Source: Hydractinia symbiolongicarpus (lineage: Eukaryota > Cnidaria > Hydrozoa > Anthoathecata > Hydractiniidae). From it: a stretch of DNA of 64,000 nucleotides. A program made the position numbers and the translations under genes. The DNA is taken from positions 31,035,828 through 31,099,827 of the forward strand of contig NC_079876.1 in assembly GCF_029227915.1 (NCBI RefSeq). Reading direction: 5' to 3'. This document shows positions 1 through 11,620 of this stretch, piece by piece. The stretch's first letter is position 1, and each line of letters begins with the position of its first letter. The notes under the pieces are model-generated. The model saw only the letters and a list, made by a program, of their open reading frames with translations. It did not search any database and was not told the DNA's origin.

Positions 1-682
1 GTGTATTTAATAAAAAGCAAAACTGAAGCTATGTTTTTTGCGAAGCAATGGTGATTGCAGAGTTTAATTTTTTTCGCAATTAAAGTACCTTGGTAGTAAT
101 CGTGATCCCATTCTAAGTTTGGGAGATAATTTTAGGAAACTGTAAAACAATGTCATTTTATCTTATGCAACACAATGCAACTGGTAGTATTCCGGTGTCG
201 TGCTAATAACTGAAATTACTTGCTACTACAGGTATTTGCTATTTCAATACGATGAATAATTCACAATGGCCGGAAATAAAAATTTCAAAGTCGTGCTCAA
301 ATATTATACCATATAGAATGGTGCAAAACTAGAATAAAAACTTGAACGATTTTTACTTCACATCATATGTAAAATTCAATAGTTGAATACTGTTTGTTTA
401 AGATACGATGAATAAAACAAGTTAATGTTTAATATTGCTTTCTCTTATTCTATTCAACGAACGAACAAAATTAAAAAAAGTTCTAAGTTTTTTCAACAAA
501 AAAGTTTGCTTTCGTCTGAAGTTTTTGGTTGTAATTGTACAGTTGAACCGTTTAAACGTAACTATAACGAAGGTATTACAAATTTCAAAGGGTAATATTT
601 TTGCATAATTTTAATTTAGTAACACCGAAAGACAATACTTCCATATTTACTGATTACCAAATTTAGTTTCGTCTGATATATT
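1..682. other. AT-rich non-coding stretch
   Basis: No gene, RNA gene or clear repeat was recognised here. The sequence is AT-rich with short homopolymer runs and no long open frame on either strand. Confidence 0.5.
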
Positions 683-828
683 AATGGCTTATTAACCGTT
701 TAGCCGGTCTATACGGGAAAAAATAGACCGAGGTCATGACGTCATGGACCGAACGCAGTGAGGTCCATGCGAGTGACAGAGGTCTATATTTTCCCGTATA
801 GACAGGCTAATAAGGTTAATAAGTCATT
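683..828. repeat. Small inverted-repeat (MITE-like) element
   Basis: Two arms of about 46 bases face each other. The left arm, from 683, runs through ttattaacc, then tctatacgggaaaa and atagacc. The right arm is its reverse complement and ends at 828 with ggttaataagtcatt. The roughly 50-base centre includes a tgacgtca palindrome. No coding capacity. The shape is that of a short non-autonomous DNA transposon; the superfamily is not known to me. Confidence 0.6.
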
Positions 829-1397
829 TATTACCCCACTGATTATTTCATAACCATTAATGAAAAAAAGGGTTTAAGAGTCCAGGGGTCTTTAACAAAA
901 ACAAGGCTTAGGTGGAAACTATGTAACTTTCTTTAGATTTCGAACGTACACAGACATTCGATCCACAACTCGTTCAAAAATAAACAATACAAAACAACTT
1001 TTAAAAATAGAATATTTTCAAAACAGTTTTAAAATTCAATTCTTTGTCGTTTCGCTGGTGGAGTGTTCGTATTAAAATAAAATGTACAATTGTTAAAATT
1101 TCCTCCGGAAAAAAATGAAGAGAGGGTTGAAGACTGCGTGGAACTGGAAGTATTAAGAGCTGTCGATTGGTTATGTACGTCAAGTTGGTTATTATTTGAG
1201 CTCAAGATGTTTGACATTTTGTAACGGTGAGTGGTACTAGCTGATTTGTAATTACCTTTCTTGTTTTGTTTTTGTTTTGATGTCGGTTAATACGGCGTCA
1301 TATAGACTGGTCACGTGAAAAAAAAAACCAATCAAATTTTCCGAGAACGTTCGAATAAACGTAAATATTCAAAAATACTCAACAGTGGGGTAATAAA
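827..1397. mobile_element. Putative non-autonomous DNA transposon with 15-bp TIRs
   Basis: The 15-mer TTTATTACCCCACTG at 827-841 has its exact reverse complement at 1383-1397. This bounds a 571-bp unit that abuts the smaller inverted repeat on its left. A short minus-strand ORF lies inside. The ends suggest a DNA transposon, but no target-site duplication was confirmed, so the boundary is inferred from the inverted repeat alone. Confidence 0.45.
1029..1217 (-). CDS. Small hypothetical ORF, 62 residues
   Basis: The ORF opens with ATG at 1217. It encodes a Ser/Asn/Thr-rich peptide, then a motif of the form GGNFNNCTFYFN, and a basic end PPAKRQRIEF. It lies inside the 827-1397 inverted-repeat element. 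It may be a leftover C-terminal exon of a transposon protein, or a chance ORF. No function is recognised. Confidence 0.2.
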   Translation of the reverse strand: MSNILSSNNNQLDVHNQSTALNTSSSTQSSTLSSFFSGGNFNNCTFYFNTNTPPAKRQRIEF

Positions 1398-1930
1398 GCT
1401 ATTTATTGCTTACCTATTGTCATGACTTCTCAGTCGATTAATTTCGTGTGAAACGTCAAAATAGCATTTCTAAGTTTTTATTCAAAAAATGTTTAATATT
1501 TTAAAGTACAAGAAAAAAGAAAAAAAATTTGTTTGGCCTTCACAAATATATTTATTCCTCACTAAAAAACTGCTTTCCTACAGCTACAAAATAGATCACC
1601 TATATAGCTGTGGGTAATATAAATTCTGCGCGAACAGCAAATTTCTCGTCAGACAATCTAAAAAATTGCAGTAATTTTTTAGATTTAGTCTGAAGAGAAT
1701 TAACCAATGAAGTAACAATTTACTTCATTAAATAATAATTTGAAAGTTGGTAATAATTTCAAGAGGAAAAACATCTTTTAAGAAATCAAAATGCAGAAAA
1801 CAAATTTTTAATGAAGTTTTAAAAGTGAAAGAAACACTATGAAATGTCAAATTTCTTCTGTAACAGGATTAAGAACGATAAGGATCTATCCAAACTTTTC
1901 TTTTTCGTTGGTTTTGTGGAAAAGCAGCAC

Positions 1931-2190
1931 GTTTTCTTGCGTTAGGAACTACCTCATCGGTAAAAAAAAAACTCGGCAAAATAATTAGTCGGCAAAAATA
2001 ACAAGTCGGCAAAAATATAATTCACTTGGACAAAATTAAGTCACTTTTGCCGACTAAATATTTGAACTTAGTAACTAACAAAGAATAGTTACATAAAACT
2101 GATAAATATTGGCAACAAGGAACAAACAAGGGTGGTCGGAAAAAAATTTAGGTTGAAAAAAAATGTCGGCAAAAAAGTTTAGTCGTTAAA
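1931..2190. repeat. Degenerate short repeats of the form gtcggcaaaa
   Basis: Several loosely spaced copies of a motif like agtcggcaaaaata occur in direct orientation. One inverted copy, ttttgccgact, lies near 2046-2060. This looks like an eroded simple or subterminal transposon repeat with no coding content. Confidence 0.4.
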
Positions 2191-2298
2191 AATTTCAACA
2201 TCTGATACAAATGTAAACGCAAGAATCTAAAATATACGGGCATATAACTTCGCAATAAAAATAAATACGAAAAGTTTAATTGAGGATGACATTTTTAT

Positions 2299-2355
2299 TT
2301 TTATTTTAACAGATATTTTGTCTTGTTACAAGACGAAATATCTGTTAAAATAAAA
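2299..2355. repeat. Near-perfect 28-bp palindrome
   Basis: The arms 2299-2326 and 2328-2355 are reverse complements with one G/T-type mismatch around a single central base at 2327. The centre reads tcttgttacaaga and the outer arms are tttattttaacagatat and its complement. It could extrude as a cruciform or form an RNA hairpin. It is probably the scar of a palindromic element. Confidence 0.65.
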
Positions 2356-3503
2356 GAATCTAGTATGAATAATTAATGAAAAAACTCCTCAGAAAAAAAT
2401 TGTTAGACAAAATCTGTTAATGTAAACGCTGCTTTTAGGATACTGTAATGGCTCAGACACATATTCAGTATATTCATTAGAAATCTGTTTTTCTTGTGCA
2501 AAATAACTTATCATATACTAAAGCAAATTAAATTATCTATATGATAATATGAAATTTTATATTTTTTTCAGGTTGCCATAAATTTTTATTTTCATTTTTC
2601 ACTAAAACGTCCAAAACGAAGCATGAATCATTTCTTAATTAAATCCTTATTTCTTAATCTAATCTGCAATAATTAGCACAGCGGGTTAGTAACAACTTCA
2701 CACTTTGTAGAATGATTTCTCTTGATGCAATAAGGTTTATTGTGTACGTTTGCATAGCGGATAGTTTCGAGTAATAGCCAATGCATAAAACTTTGAGAAG
2801 TTTGGAACCTAACATTTGTGAGACATAATAGATAAAAGTAAAAATCATTAATTATCTAGTTGGCAGCATTGTTAAAGAAAGTTATTAACAAAACTGTCAG
2901 GCTGGACAAAATACGGTTAGTAATGAAGTTGAAATTAAATTAAATAAAAGTGCGAGTTATTTATTATGTGGGAGGAGGTGAGGTATTTTGTGTATTGTTT
3001 TTGTAGGTAGTGGAGGGGAGAGGGGGGGGGGGGGGGTAATTTTTTATAATTTTCCATAATTTAAGGACGTCCAAAATAGTGATCCAACATCAAAGATCAT
3101 GTAGGCGTCATTATATTTGCTATTGTCATAATTTTTGCTGTCGGATTTATGTTTTATCATATATGAAGGACAACCATTAGTTGGTTGAAGAAGTTAAGCT
3201 TCATTAAAAACGTTACAAAGTGTTAAAATAGAATCTTAATATCAAGAATGTTCCAACCAATTCCGCCTAATAAGCCTTTTGCAATCCTACCTATACCTTA
3301 TCTATTAAAAAGTTATCAAAAGTCATCAACAGTTTGCTACAGGGGTTGTAAAATTGCCATACACCCCTTAAAAATAGGTTTAAGGGTAATATATTAAACA
3401 GAAGGTGGCAACCAATTCAGTTTTTCTTTTTTATTAGAAAAAGTTTAGTGTCAGTAAATAATTTCAATATTACATTTTAACCTGATATTTGTTTCTATTT
3501 CAG
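2356..3503. other. Non-coding stretch before the helicase pseudogene
   Basis: AT-rich sequence with a G homopolymer near 3025-3040 and no credible gene. A pyrimidine tract ending in cag at 3501-3503 could be the splice acceptor of an upstream exon of the helicase pseudogene that follows. Confidence 0.4.
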
Positions 3504-4029
3504 TGGGAGATAATAAAGAGGCAAATGAAGAGAATGAAGACTATAATTGTGGGTCGGCGAGTAAGAAAATTAGAGTCAGTAATTTACTAAAAAACTTTAA
3601 ATAGTGAAATGAACAATAAGGAAAGAAAAGATGGAAAAGAAACAGACTCATTTCTCTCAAATCGATCTTGCTGAAAATAGCAAGCGTGGTTCTCCATCAA
3701 CACCATTTGAGTGCGACGAAAAACTTCAAAACCTGTTATCGAAAAAGAAGGATCAATGTTTAAGTGCTTCCATTGTGAAGAAAATTGGTATCACTAAAGA
3801 ATTGACATCTAACCGATACAGGGAAAAAGATTTTTTAAATTACAGGGTTGATACTAGAAACCCAATACAAAACCCTTTGATGAAATCGGACGATATATTG
3901 ATGCATAACTTTAGAGATTCTTCTGTCTAAAATATCGCTGTTCAAGAACGGAACATCGAACAGCACCAGGAAGATAATTTGCATCAGTATGAACATTCAT
4001 TAAATAATTTTCCTATTAAAAAGGACGTT

Positions 4030-4600
4030 TCAAATAATCGAAACATTTTGAAGGAATGTCGTGTAAAAGGTCGCGTTATAAAAATCTTGAAGGACAAAAG
4101 ATTTTTACGTTATAAAGCTACGCCAGGTGAAAATAATGTAAAGAAATATTTTTTCATTTTAAAGACTTTGTTGACAAATCACGCAATGCCATGGTAGGCG
4201 AAGAAGTTGAATTTTCTATAAGGGATTCCAAAAAAGGAAAAGAAGCGTTCAAAGTCGTGGCTTTAGAAAATTATCCCGAGATAGTGCCAACACCCAAAAA
4301 CGAAGAAACAAAGTTTATTTCTACAAATAAAGAAGCAAGAAATCATGTTGATGAATCATGTGAAAATTTGACTGTGCCATATAGCGGATATGTTAAATGT
4401 TTTTTACCTGAAACACAACATGGCAATATTGTGGTCGAGGGTGAAAATAAAAAAGACCAGTATTTTACGTTCAAAAACGTGCAATCCAATCTTTTGAACC
4501 TAAACGTGATGATGGTGTCGAATTTGAAAGACATTGTAGTAAGAAGACAGGTAAATCCAATGCAGTAAGAGTGAAGCTACAAAAGTTATCCCAAAGAACA
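4030..4600 (+). other. Two cold-shock-like (OB-fold) domains of the helicase pseudogene
   Basis: The first copy starts at RVKGRVIKIL and ends at VGEEVEFSIRDSKKGKEA, with a frame change in the middle near 4190. The second starts at YSGYVKCF, passes DQYFTF, and ends after another frame change at DGVEFERHCSKKTGKSNA. The pattern of G.V near the start, an aromatic FF/YF in the middle and V..VEF.....GK..A at the end is that of a cold-shock-like domain. These would bind single-stranded nucleic acid ahead of the helicase. Confidence 0.55.
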
Positions 4601-7600
4601 AACGAAGAACTGGCGAATTATTTTGATCTTCTTTTCAGAACATTGCATAATGACGCAAGTGAAAAAAACATCAACAACTTGTTGCAGGTACACGCAGTTT
4701 GGACACAGGTAATGCGGCAAGTGGCTAGTCGTACAGGGGATGACATACTGATGACGAAAGCTTTGAAAGCGTTGATCGATATGAATAAAAAATTGTTTTC
4801 GTTGGATGAAAGATATAAACAGATTATAAAAGCTATTGTAATGACAAAACATTTATTCAGTCCAGTTAACGGACGATTGAAGAGTTTTATTAAAAATTGT
4901 GACTTAATTTTCATGCCAACAATTGATGCATTATTAACAATAGTTGCACAAGTTATGCCGGAGAAAATTCCAGTAATAATTAACTTAATGAAGCTTATAG
5001 TTGAGAAGTACGATTTCACTAAACTTTTCTTTAATTTGGTAAAAATTGCAACAAAATCAAGCGCTAATGAACTTGTTGATATCGATTGGTCAAATTTGCC
5101 TATGATTCCATGAAGTAATGAAATATTTTCCGATCCATTTAACGATGAAATCAACCTCCAACCTGTAAAAGTTACTGGTCAATACGACAACGCAGACGAA
5201 TACATGGATGTTTACTTCCGTTTATTAAGAACGGATTGTTTTGCTAAACTAGTAACTTGTATTCAAAATTTACTAAATGGCAACTTAGACATGCGTGATA
5301 TGAATGTTTATAAAAACATTGTCTTGTCTGGGATAGATATCTCAAGAAATTGTTTGTATATGGCTTTAAAAGTCACCCCTTGTCGAATTATTAAGGACTG
5401 GGACACATGATCCAATCTCATGTTTGGAAACTTGCTATGTCTTTCAATTAAAGGTTCATTTAAAGATCCTATATGGTTTACTGTGGTTAATCATGAACTA
5501 TTGACTCCTTGCAATATTGTTGTTGTCCAAGCCTGTAGAGAGTGTAATCAAGAGTCTGATGGAGAAATAATGATGAAACTAATGCCAGCTCATGGATGTG
5601 TTATTATGGTAGAATCGCCGAACTATTATCGCGCTTATCAACCTATTCTTCAATCATTGCAAGCATTAGATCCAAGCATTATCAGCTTTGTCGAAGAAAT
5701 CGTGGAATAGAGAAAGGATTTGACAGTGCAATGTTTGGATGAAAGAGTATCGTTTAATGGAAACATAGTTTACCGTGACAAACCTGGTAGAATTACACTT
5801 GGCGAGTTCTGGGACAATCCCTACAGCATTGAAAATAGCGTTTTCGACGAAAGTCAAGAAAGAGCAGTTAAAATGGCTTTACAAAATAGAATTGGAATCA
5901 TACAAGGGCCACCTGGTTGTGGTAAATCTTTCAAAGGTGTTAAAGTGCTGCAATTGTTGCTGTCAATGTCAGCCTTGCGTTCACCAAAGGTCTTGGTTTT
6001 AACTTACAAAAACCATGCCTTAGATGATTTCCTAAAAGACGCATTAAAACTATTCCTAAATAAAGTGGCGAGAGTTTAAGGTTGTTCAAAAGATGCTAAG
6101 CTTAATGATATTTCTTTAAGGAATTTAAAAAAGTCTGCCGCCAGAGATTACAAATTGGTAGATCAAATTAATATACTTAGAGAAAAATTAAAAGAAATCC
6201 AAGATGAGATGCATCAATTATTTTCACAGCTAAATAGCTTGATTTCTATCTCACGGGAAGCAATCTTATCTTATTTCTCAAGGGAGCAGATACTTTCCTT
6301 GATACAAAATTGCGACTGGAAAAATACAAAAGTAAAAGGTTTAGGTCCGATATTATTTCCGGACGGTTATCAAAAAGCGAAAAGCCGAAAAGGCAACCAA
6401 AGGGTTGATAAGGAAGAAGTGGCAATTATACTTGAAAGTCAGAATGAAAAAAATATTTCATGCTTAAGAAATGCTGCTTTTAAGAAATGGTTGCCCAATG
6501 AATCAAGTTTTTTAGAATTTGAAAAAAGATTGTTAGGCATAGAAACATTAAATATTGATTTCGAAAAGGCAAGGGAATCTGAAGATAAAGTTGAGTGCTA
6601 TGAAGTTGCAGAAAGGGACATTGAAGAAGTACAAAATGAAAGAATGTCAGCTCTTTCCCAAAATGAATACGGGGTGAAGGGCGAGTTAAGAAACAAATTG
6701 AAATACATTAATTATGAGAAGAAAAAGAAGGATGATATTCGCGCTTTTTCAGATGAAGCATTGGCAACGATACCAAAATTAAACGGTAACATTCTTAAAA
6801 GCATCGCGGATGTTTGGGGCTTACCTTCAGAACAACGAATACAATTGGTGCAACATATTATTGGCTTGCAGAAATGTAAAGTCACTCAAACGTTTCAATC
6901 CCACTTAAAAAAGTTTGAAGAATTGGAGATGAAAGAATTGGAAAATTTGCAAGCAGTTTAGGCGTTGAAAGATGTAAGTATCATTGGGATGACAATGACT
7001 GGGCATCGATACATCAGTTTCTGCTAAAGAAGATTAGACCAGAGATTGTAATAGTTGAGGAAGCGGCAGAAATTCTAGAACCACAGTTAATTGCCTGTTT
7101 AGGAACATGGACCAAATACATGCTGTTAGTGGGAGATCATTTTCAACTGCGCCCTAGCGTAGATTAGTTCGCCTTAAAAAGACATTATAACTTTGATGTA
7201 TCATTGATGGAGAGATTGATCAAGACCAATATGCCTTATGAAACTTTAGAATTGCAAAATAGGCAAAGAGAAGAGCTCGCTATGCTGTTGAAAGATATCT
7301 ATCCAAACTTAAAAACAAATCTGTCCAGGATTGAAAAGAACCATCCTGCTACATGTTTGAATTCTTCATCATTTTTTTGGCCCACGAACATATGAACAGA
7401 ATGAAAGAAGCTTTACGAATACGTAAGAGGCTGAACGAGCTGTTAAATTGGCTTTGTTTTTAGTGCAGCAAGGTTATAAGCCACAACAGATTACAATTCT
7501 AGCAGCATATCGAGGTCAAACAAAAATGATACGAGACAAAGCAAAAGTATGGAAGTGTACAGATAAAAGCTTTATTGATTCTTTAAAAGACAAAAAAATG

Positions 7601-7859
7601 TGAGCGATGCAGATAAACTTTATCAAAGATTATTTCAAAATTCATACCATAGATGATTACCAAGGAGATGAAAATGATTTTGTAATTGTTCTCTAATATC
7701 AAACATAAAATTGGTTTTCTGGCAGAGAGAAACCGACGATGCGTTGCTCAATCACGAGCAAAATGTGGTGTTTATTTTATAGGAAACGGAAGCATGTTCT
7801 TATATCACGCAACGTGGAATCCCCTAATTGAAAGATTGAATGAAGATGAAAGGTACGGT

Positions 7860-8380
7860 CCGGATTTGCTGCTGAAGTGTAAATATCATAGTGATGCCCC
7901 TCCTTTTAAAGTCAGAAATGCATCAGACATAACGTTAAAATCCTTTTGTAAAAAACCTTGTGTTTTTTATATGAGCTGTGGTCGACATTTCTGTGAAAGG
8001 CCTTGTCAACCGCCCCATGAACATAAACCATGTATAATGAAGGTACCATTTACACACAAGCATTGCCAGCACCTTGACGAGAAATTATGTGAGGAGGATG
8101 AATCACAAAAGACTTGCGTTAAATTAACTTCCTTTGTTTTTAAAAGTTGTGGACATCACGGTATAAAATGTTGCTATGAACGTGTCGAAACAATGAAGTG
8201 CTCATTTCTTGTCTGTGAAAAATCGAAGCGATTTGGTCCCGTTGTAAAGAAGGAGTGCTTTGAAAACATAGATGATGTGAAATGTCAATCAGAGTGTTGT
8301 TTTACAAAAGAATGTGGCCATTTTTGCAAAGGTCATAAATGCTGGCAACATGGAAAAATGAAGAAATGCGAAACATGTGA
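7860..8380 (+). other. NFX1-type zinc finger block of the helicase pseudogene
   Basis: Dense Cys/His spacing in one frame includes CGRHFCERPC, CGHHGIKCC and CGHFCKGHKC, typical of NFX1-type fingers that follow the helicase core in ZNFX1. A TAG at 8403-8405 closes this frame, but the same frame continues open to 8606 with a lysine-rich helical linker. Confidence 0.75.
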
Positions 8381-8548
8381 AAAAGTAGCAGAAGCTGAAA
8401 AATAGAAACAAATAGAATTGGATAAAGCAAAGAGAATAGCAGAAAATGAGAGCATCGAAAAAGATTTAAAAGCGTTAAGAGATAAAAGCGACTTCATTAA
8501 CATAATTGATCTAACACCTAATGGCGAACACGCAAGGGAGTTCTTGCT

Positions 8549-9691
8549 ATGCGAGGACAAAGTGAAAAAGCTGTCCATAAATGGTATCCTAATGTTACGA
8601 AATTAGAAAAAGTCGAAAATAATGAATTGTATATTAAATGGCTGAAAGCTAAACTGGAAATGTTTGATCCTGACAAAAGCAGTGACTTAAAGTTTCATGG
8701 CACAGATGACACAGGTGTTGAAGGAATTACATCAACTGGTTTTCGCATGCCAGAAAAACCTGGCATGTATGGAAAAGGGATATATTTTGCCACCGATGCT
8801 TCAAAGAGTGCTCAAGAGATATACACAAAGGGATCAAGCAAGTTATTGCTTTGTGATGTTTTGGTGGGTAGAGCACTTACTGTCAGTAAAGGTGATAGTA
8901 ACATAGATTTAAAGAAAATACGTGAGAATGAATGTGATTCAGTTTTTGCAAAATAAGATACACGTAACGAAGGTGGTGTTTTGTTTGATGAATTTGTCGT
9001 CTTTAATCCTGACCAAGCTTATCCAAAATACATTATTCATTACACAAAAGAGGATTTGGATCTAACAAATGAATTAAGGGATATACAGTTTGAGAGTAAC
9101 TTTAGTTTGTCAAAACATGATTTACTTCCTACTCAAAGAATGACAAAAAGTAATCCACTTGACATGCATCTTAGGCTTGCAGAATCTCAGTTTTATAGGC
9201 TAATGGGAAAAATGAATTCACTGAATGTTGAATTAACTTTAGTGGAGTTTTATATCGATCCAGTTCTAAAAAGAAATTTTGAAGCCGAAGAAAACAAGCT
9301 TGCAAGAAAGTATGGTGTAAACAAGGAAGAGAGCAAATTTATGTATGTCTTCCATGGAACAGGATCAACCAAAGCCGTTGAAAATATAATGAATAAAAAC
9401 TTCGAGAAGAGCAAACAGGGCAAGTTTGGTGCAGGAGTGTATTTTTCAAAACTTCCTGAATACACTTTTGCATACGGAGGGGAAAACCACATGATCTTGT
9501 CCAAAATATTACCGGGAAAAATCTACCACTGCGAAGAAATTGCGATGAGTTCCCGTGATCTTGAGCCTGGTTATGATTCGCATGGTGGACTTCCATTAAA
9601 TGATGGTAGCGGTCAATACAGAGAGATAGTTATATTTAATACGAATCAAATCCTTCCTTGTTATGTTCTTCATATTACATGGGTATTATAA
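8549..9691 (+). other. Tandem PARP-like catalytic domains of the helicase pseudogene
   Basis: One frame is broken only by a TAA at 8954-8956. The first domain has FHGT, then GKGIYFATDASKS and a final strand AYPKYIIHY. The second has FHGTGS, FGAGVYFSK and a final strand LPCYVLHI. The His and Tyr of the PARP H-Y-E triad are visible in both. The position normally holding Glu is Lys in the first and appears to be Cys in the second, so neither resembles a poly-ADP-ribose chain builder; mono-transfer or loss of activity fits better. The assignment of the third triad position is by eye. Confidence 0.75.
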
Positions 9692-11401
9692 TTATTTCTG
9701 GTATTCCTTGAAAGCAATTAATTTTCTAGGCCTTATTTTGACGTCGTTGTTAGAGAAGATAATACGATTGTTATACGCGTGATTGTTACCAATAGATGAA
9801 CATTTACCATCTTAATAATTCAAGAAAGATGTAAATATGTACCAACTGATGTGAACATTCCTACTACCACTTTTTATTACTTTGTTAAGGGTGTATTTTA
9901 GTTAAAACATTTTCGACCAGCCTTGTGTAAAATTGAGTAACTGTTCCGTCTTTTGTTGATAATGTTTTAGCCTCTTGCAAAAGCTGGTGTAAGGAAGTTT
10001 TTTTTAATTGCTAGTAATTGACAAGATACTTACTTACTTCTAGAATATGTAACAGCTTGGCCTTTACCAACAAATTATGTAATTTCCTAAAATTTACAGT
10101 TACTAATTACCAGGGACTTTAATTTTACATTTGGCATAATTAATTAGTATAGTTTATAGTAAATGCTACTGAGTATGTATGAGAAATGTTCTTTAAAGCA
10201 ATCCTTTATTGTAATTCGTAAACACTGCTAGTCTTCCATAGATAATTCATCTATTCCGTGCAGACGCTTTATTCTCAGAAATTATGATTGTTTTTTTATT
10301 GTGAAACCTTTGGTGGTTTCTTACATAGTCATCGGTGTATTTAAAAATAATAATATGTTTTTCACACTAGCTTAAGTGTAAAATACAACTATTGATAAGA
10401 CAGAAATTTTAACAATCAACTTGACACCAATGGTAAGAATAATTCTCTTTCTATCTGAAGGACCTATATCCTTCATCATCTGTTACAGTGTCTTATGTAA
10501 TAATTTTTCTTTTAATACTTATGTAATTTTTGAATTTTGTATGTATAATTAACATCACCCACCAGCATGTAACACTGAAGTATGATGTTGTGTTTATTGT
10601 ATATACTTACATAAATGATTATTTATAACATCCCGTGCTTCTTGGTGTTCTAAAATAATGAATGCAAGACATGTTTTGACAAGTCTAAAAACCTCAATAT
10701 TCTTTTCTTGGTCTTACTGAAAGCTAAGCGTCCTAAATCCTTCATTATGTGTGAAGTATGTTATGTAATAATGTTTCTTTTAATACTTATGTCATTGTAT
10801 TTTTTATTGTCGTATGTATATTAAATATCACTAACCATCATGCAGTACTGTAGCATGATGTTATTTCTGGGTTCTACTGCGCAAACTTTATACTATATTC
10901 ATTTTATTCTATTTAAGTCAAGCTAATGTGCTGACATTAAGATGCAACATAAACTGCATGAAACGATATAAATTCTCATATTGACAATCTCAAATAAGGG
11001 TTTTGACGAGATATAGTGCACTTGCTTTATTACTAAATTTAACGTTATCATTCATCTAACGGGTTATATTTGGTTATCGGCAGTTTTGCTATAGGAGTTT
11101 AGTGTTTCTTATACTATTTGTGTTTTGAATTCAAATCATAACAGAATAAGTTAATAAATTGGCAGGGACCGCTACTGAACATCATTATAAGAAAAAAATG
11201 TTCATAAAATTTTATTCAAATTGAGAGGACATCAAAAAAAGAATCAATGAAAAAATTTGATTTAATGTAAGAAAATCAAGTCGAGACTTTTTTCTTCTTC
11301 TTATATATGAGAGGGAAAAGAATGTGTAAGAATGTTTTCGCTATAAATGATACGTTTAGTTTTGCTTAGTAAAAAATACAAATAAATAAACATCAGGTGG
11401 A
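9692..11401. other. Gene-free stretch with an old direct duplication
   Basis: No gene found. About 170 bases around 10450-10620 recur around 10720-10885 in the same orientation. Shared landmarks are the string ttatgtaataat, then tttcttttaatacttatgt, and a tgatgtt near the end, with an offset of about 270. This is an eroded tandem duplication. Confidence 0.5.
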
Positions 11402-11411
11402 GCTGCGTTAT
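11402..11411. repeat. Left target-site duplication of the RecQ/DUF6589 element
   Basis: GCTGCGTTAT, repeated directly at 17599-17608. One extra base separates it from the first clear TIR base on this side. Confidence 0.65.
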
Positions 11412-11490
11412 CATCCTCGTCCCCAGGGTCTTGTGGCCCCTGAGCCGTTATTTCGGAGTGGCCAACAATGACCCTGGAACAGGCTGGTCA
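11412..11490. repeat. Left terminal inverted repeat
   Basis: Begins near atcctcgtccccaggg and ends in ccctggaacaggctggtca. It aligns with the reverse complement of 17525-17598 at both extremes, with a divergent middle of similar length. Confidence 0.7.
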
Positions 11491-11498
11491 TGTGATAC

Positions 11499-11527
11499 AA
11501 AAATGCCCAGATATACTGGGCATTTTT
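11499..11527. repeat. Subterminal hairpin
   Basis: A perfect 12-bp stem, aaaaatgcccag against ctgggcattttt, encloses a 5-base loop. It lies just inside the left TIR and may be a transposase-binding or structural site. Confidence 0.6.
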
Positions 11528-11620
11528 GAAATTCCAGAGATAATGAGATGCAAATTTGACGCTCGTCTCAAGCTTTAACAGAGACGCATTAATACAAGCG
11601 AGATAAGAGATAGCCAAAAG

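Larger units (their letters stand above)
3504..9691 (+). pseudogene. ZNFX1-like helicase / NFX1 zinc finger / double PARP pseudogene
   Basis: One long gene lies here in broken frames. Order of parts: a low-complexity N-terminus (from 3631), two cold-shock-like domains (about 4030-4600), an all-helical region, a superfamily 1 helicase core (motif I GPPGCGKS near 5908, motif II VEEAAE near 7060, motif III GDHFQLRP near 7135, motif V DDYQGDEND near 7655, motif VI AQSRAK near 7745), NFX1-type zinc fingers (7860-8380), and two PARP-like domains (8640-9060 and 9340-9691). Helicase and zinc fingers match the ZNFX1 family, which in other animals binds RNA in antiviral sensing and small-RNA inheritance. 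In-frame stops sit at 3928, 4195, 5111, 5408, 5708, 6077, 6959, 7165, 8403 and 8954. Frame changes occur near 4190, 4500, 7010, 7350, 7600 and 8550. All three stop codons occur alongside frameshifts, so this is a pseudogene and not recoding. Confidence 0.85.

Noticed and set aside
4586-5154. Minus-strand ORFs antisense to the helicase pseudogene
   Set aside because: Shadows of the conserved plus-strand frame with no domain-like content.
3631-9691. Stop codon reassignment or programmed readthrough in the helicase gene
   Set aside because: All three stop codons appear, frameshifts occur too, and neighbouring genes (GTF2F1, JMJD7) read with the standard code.
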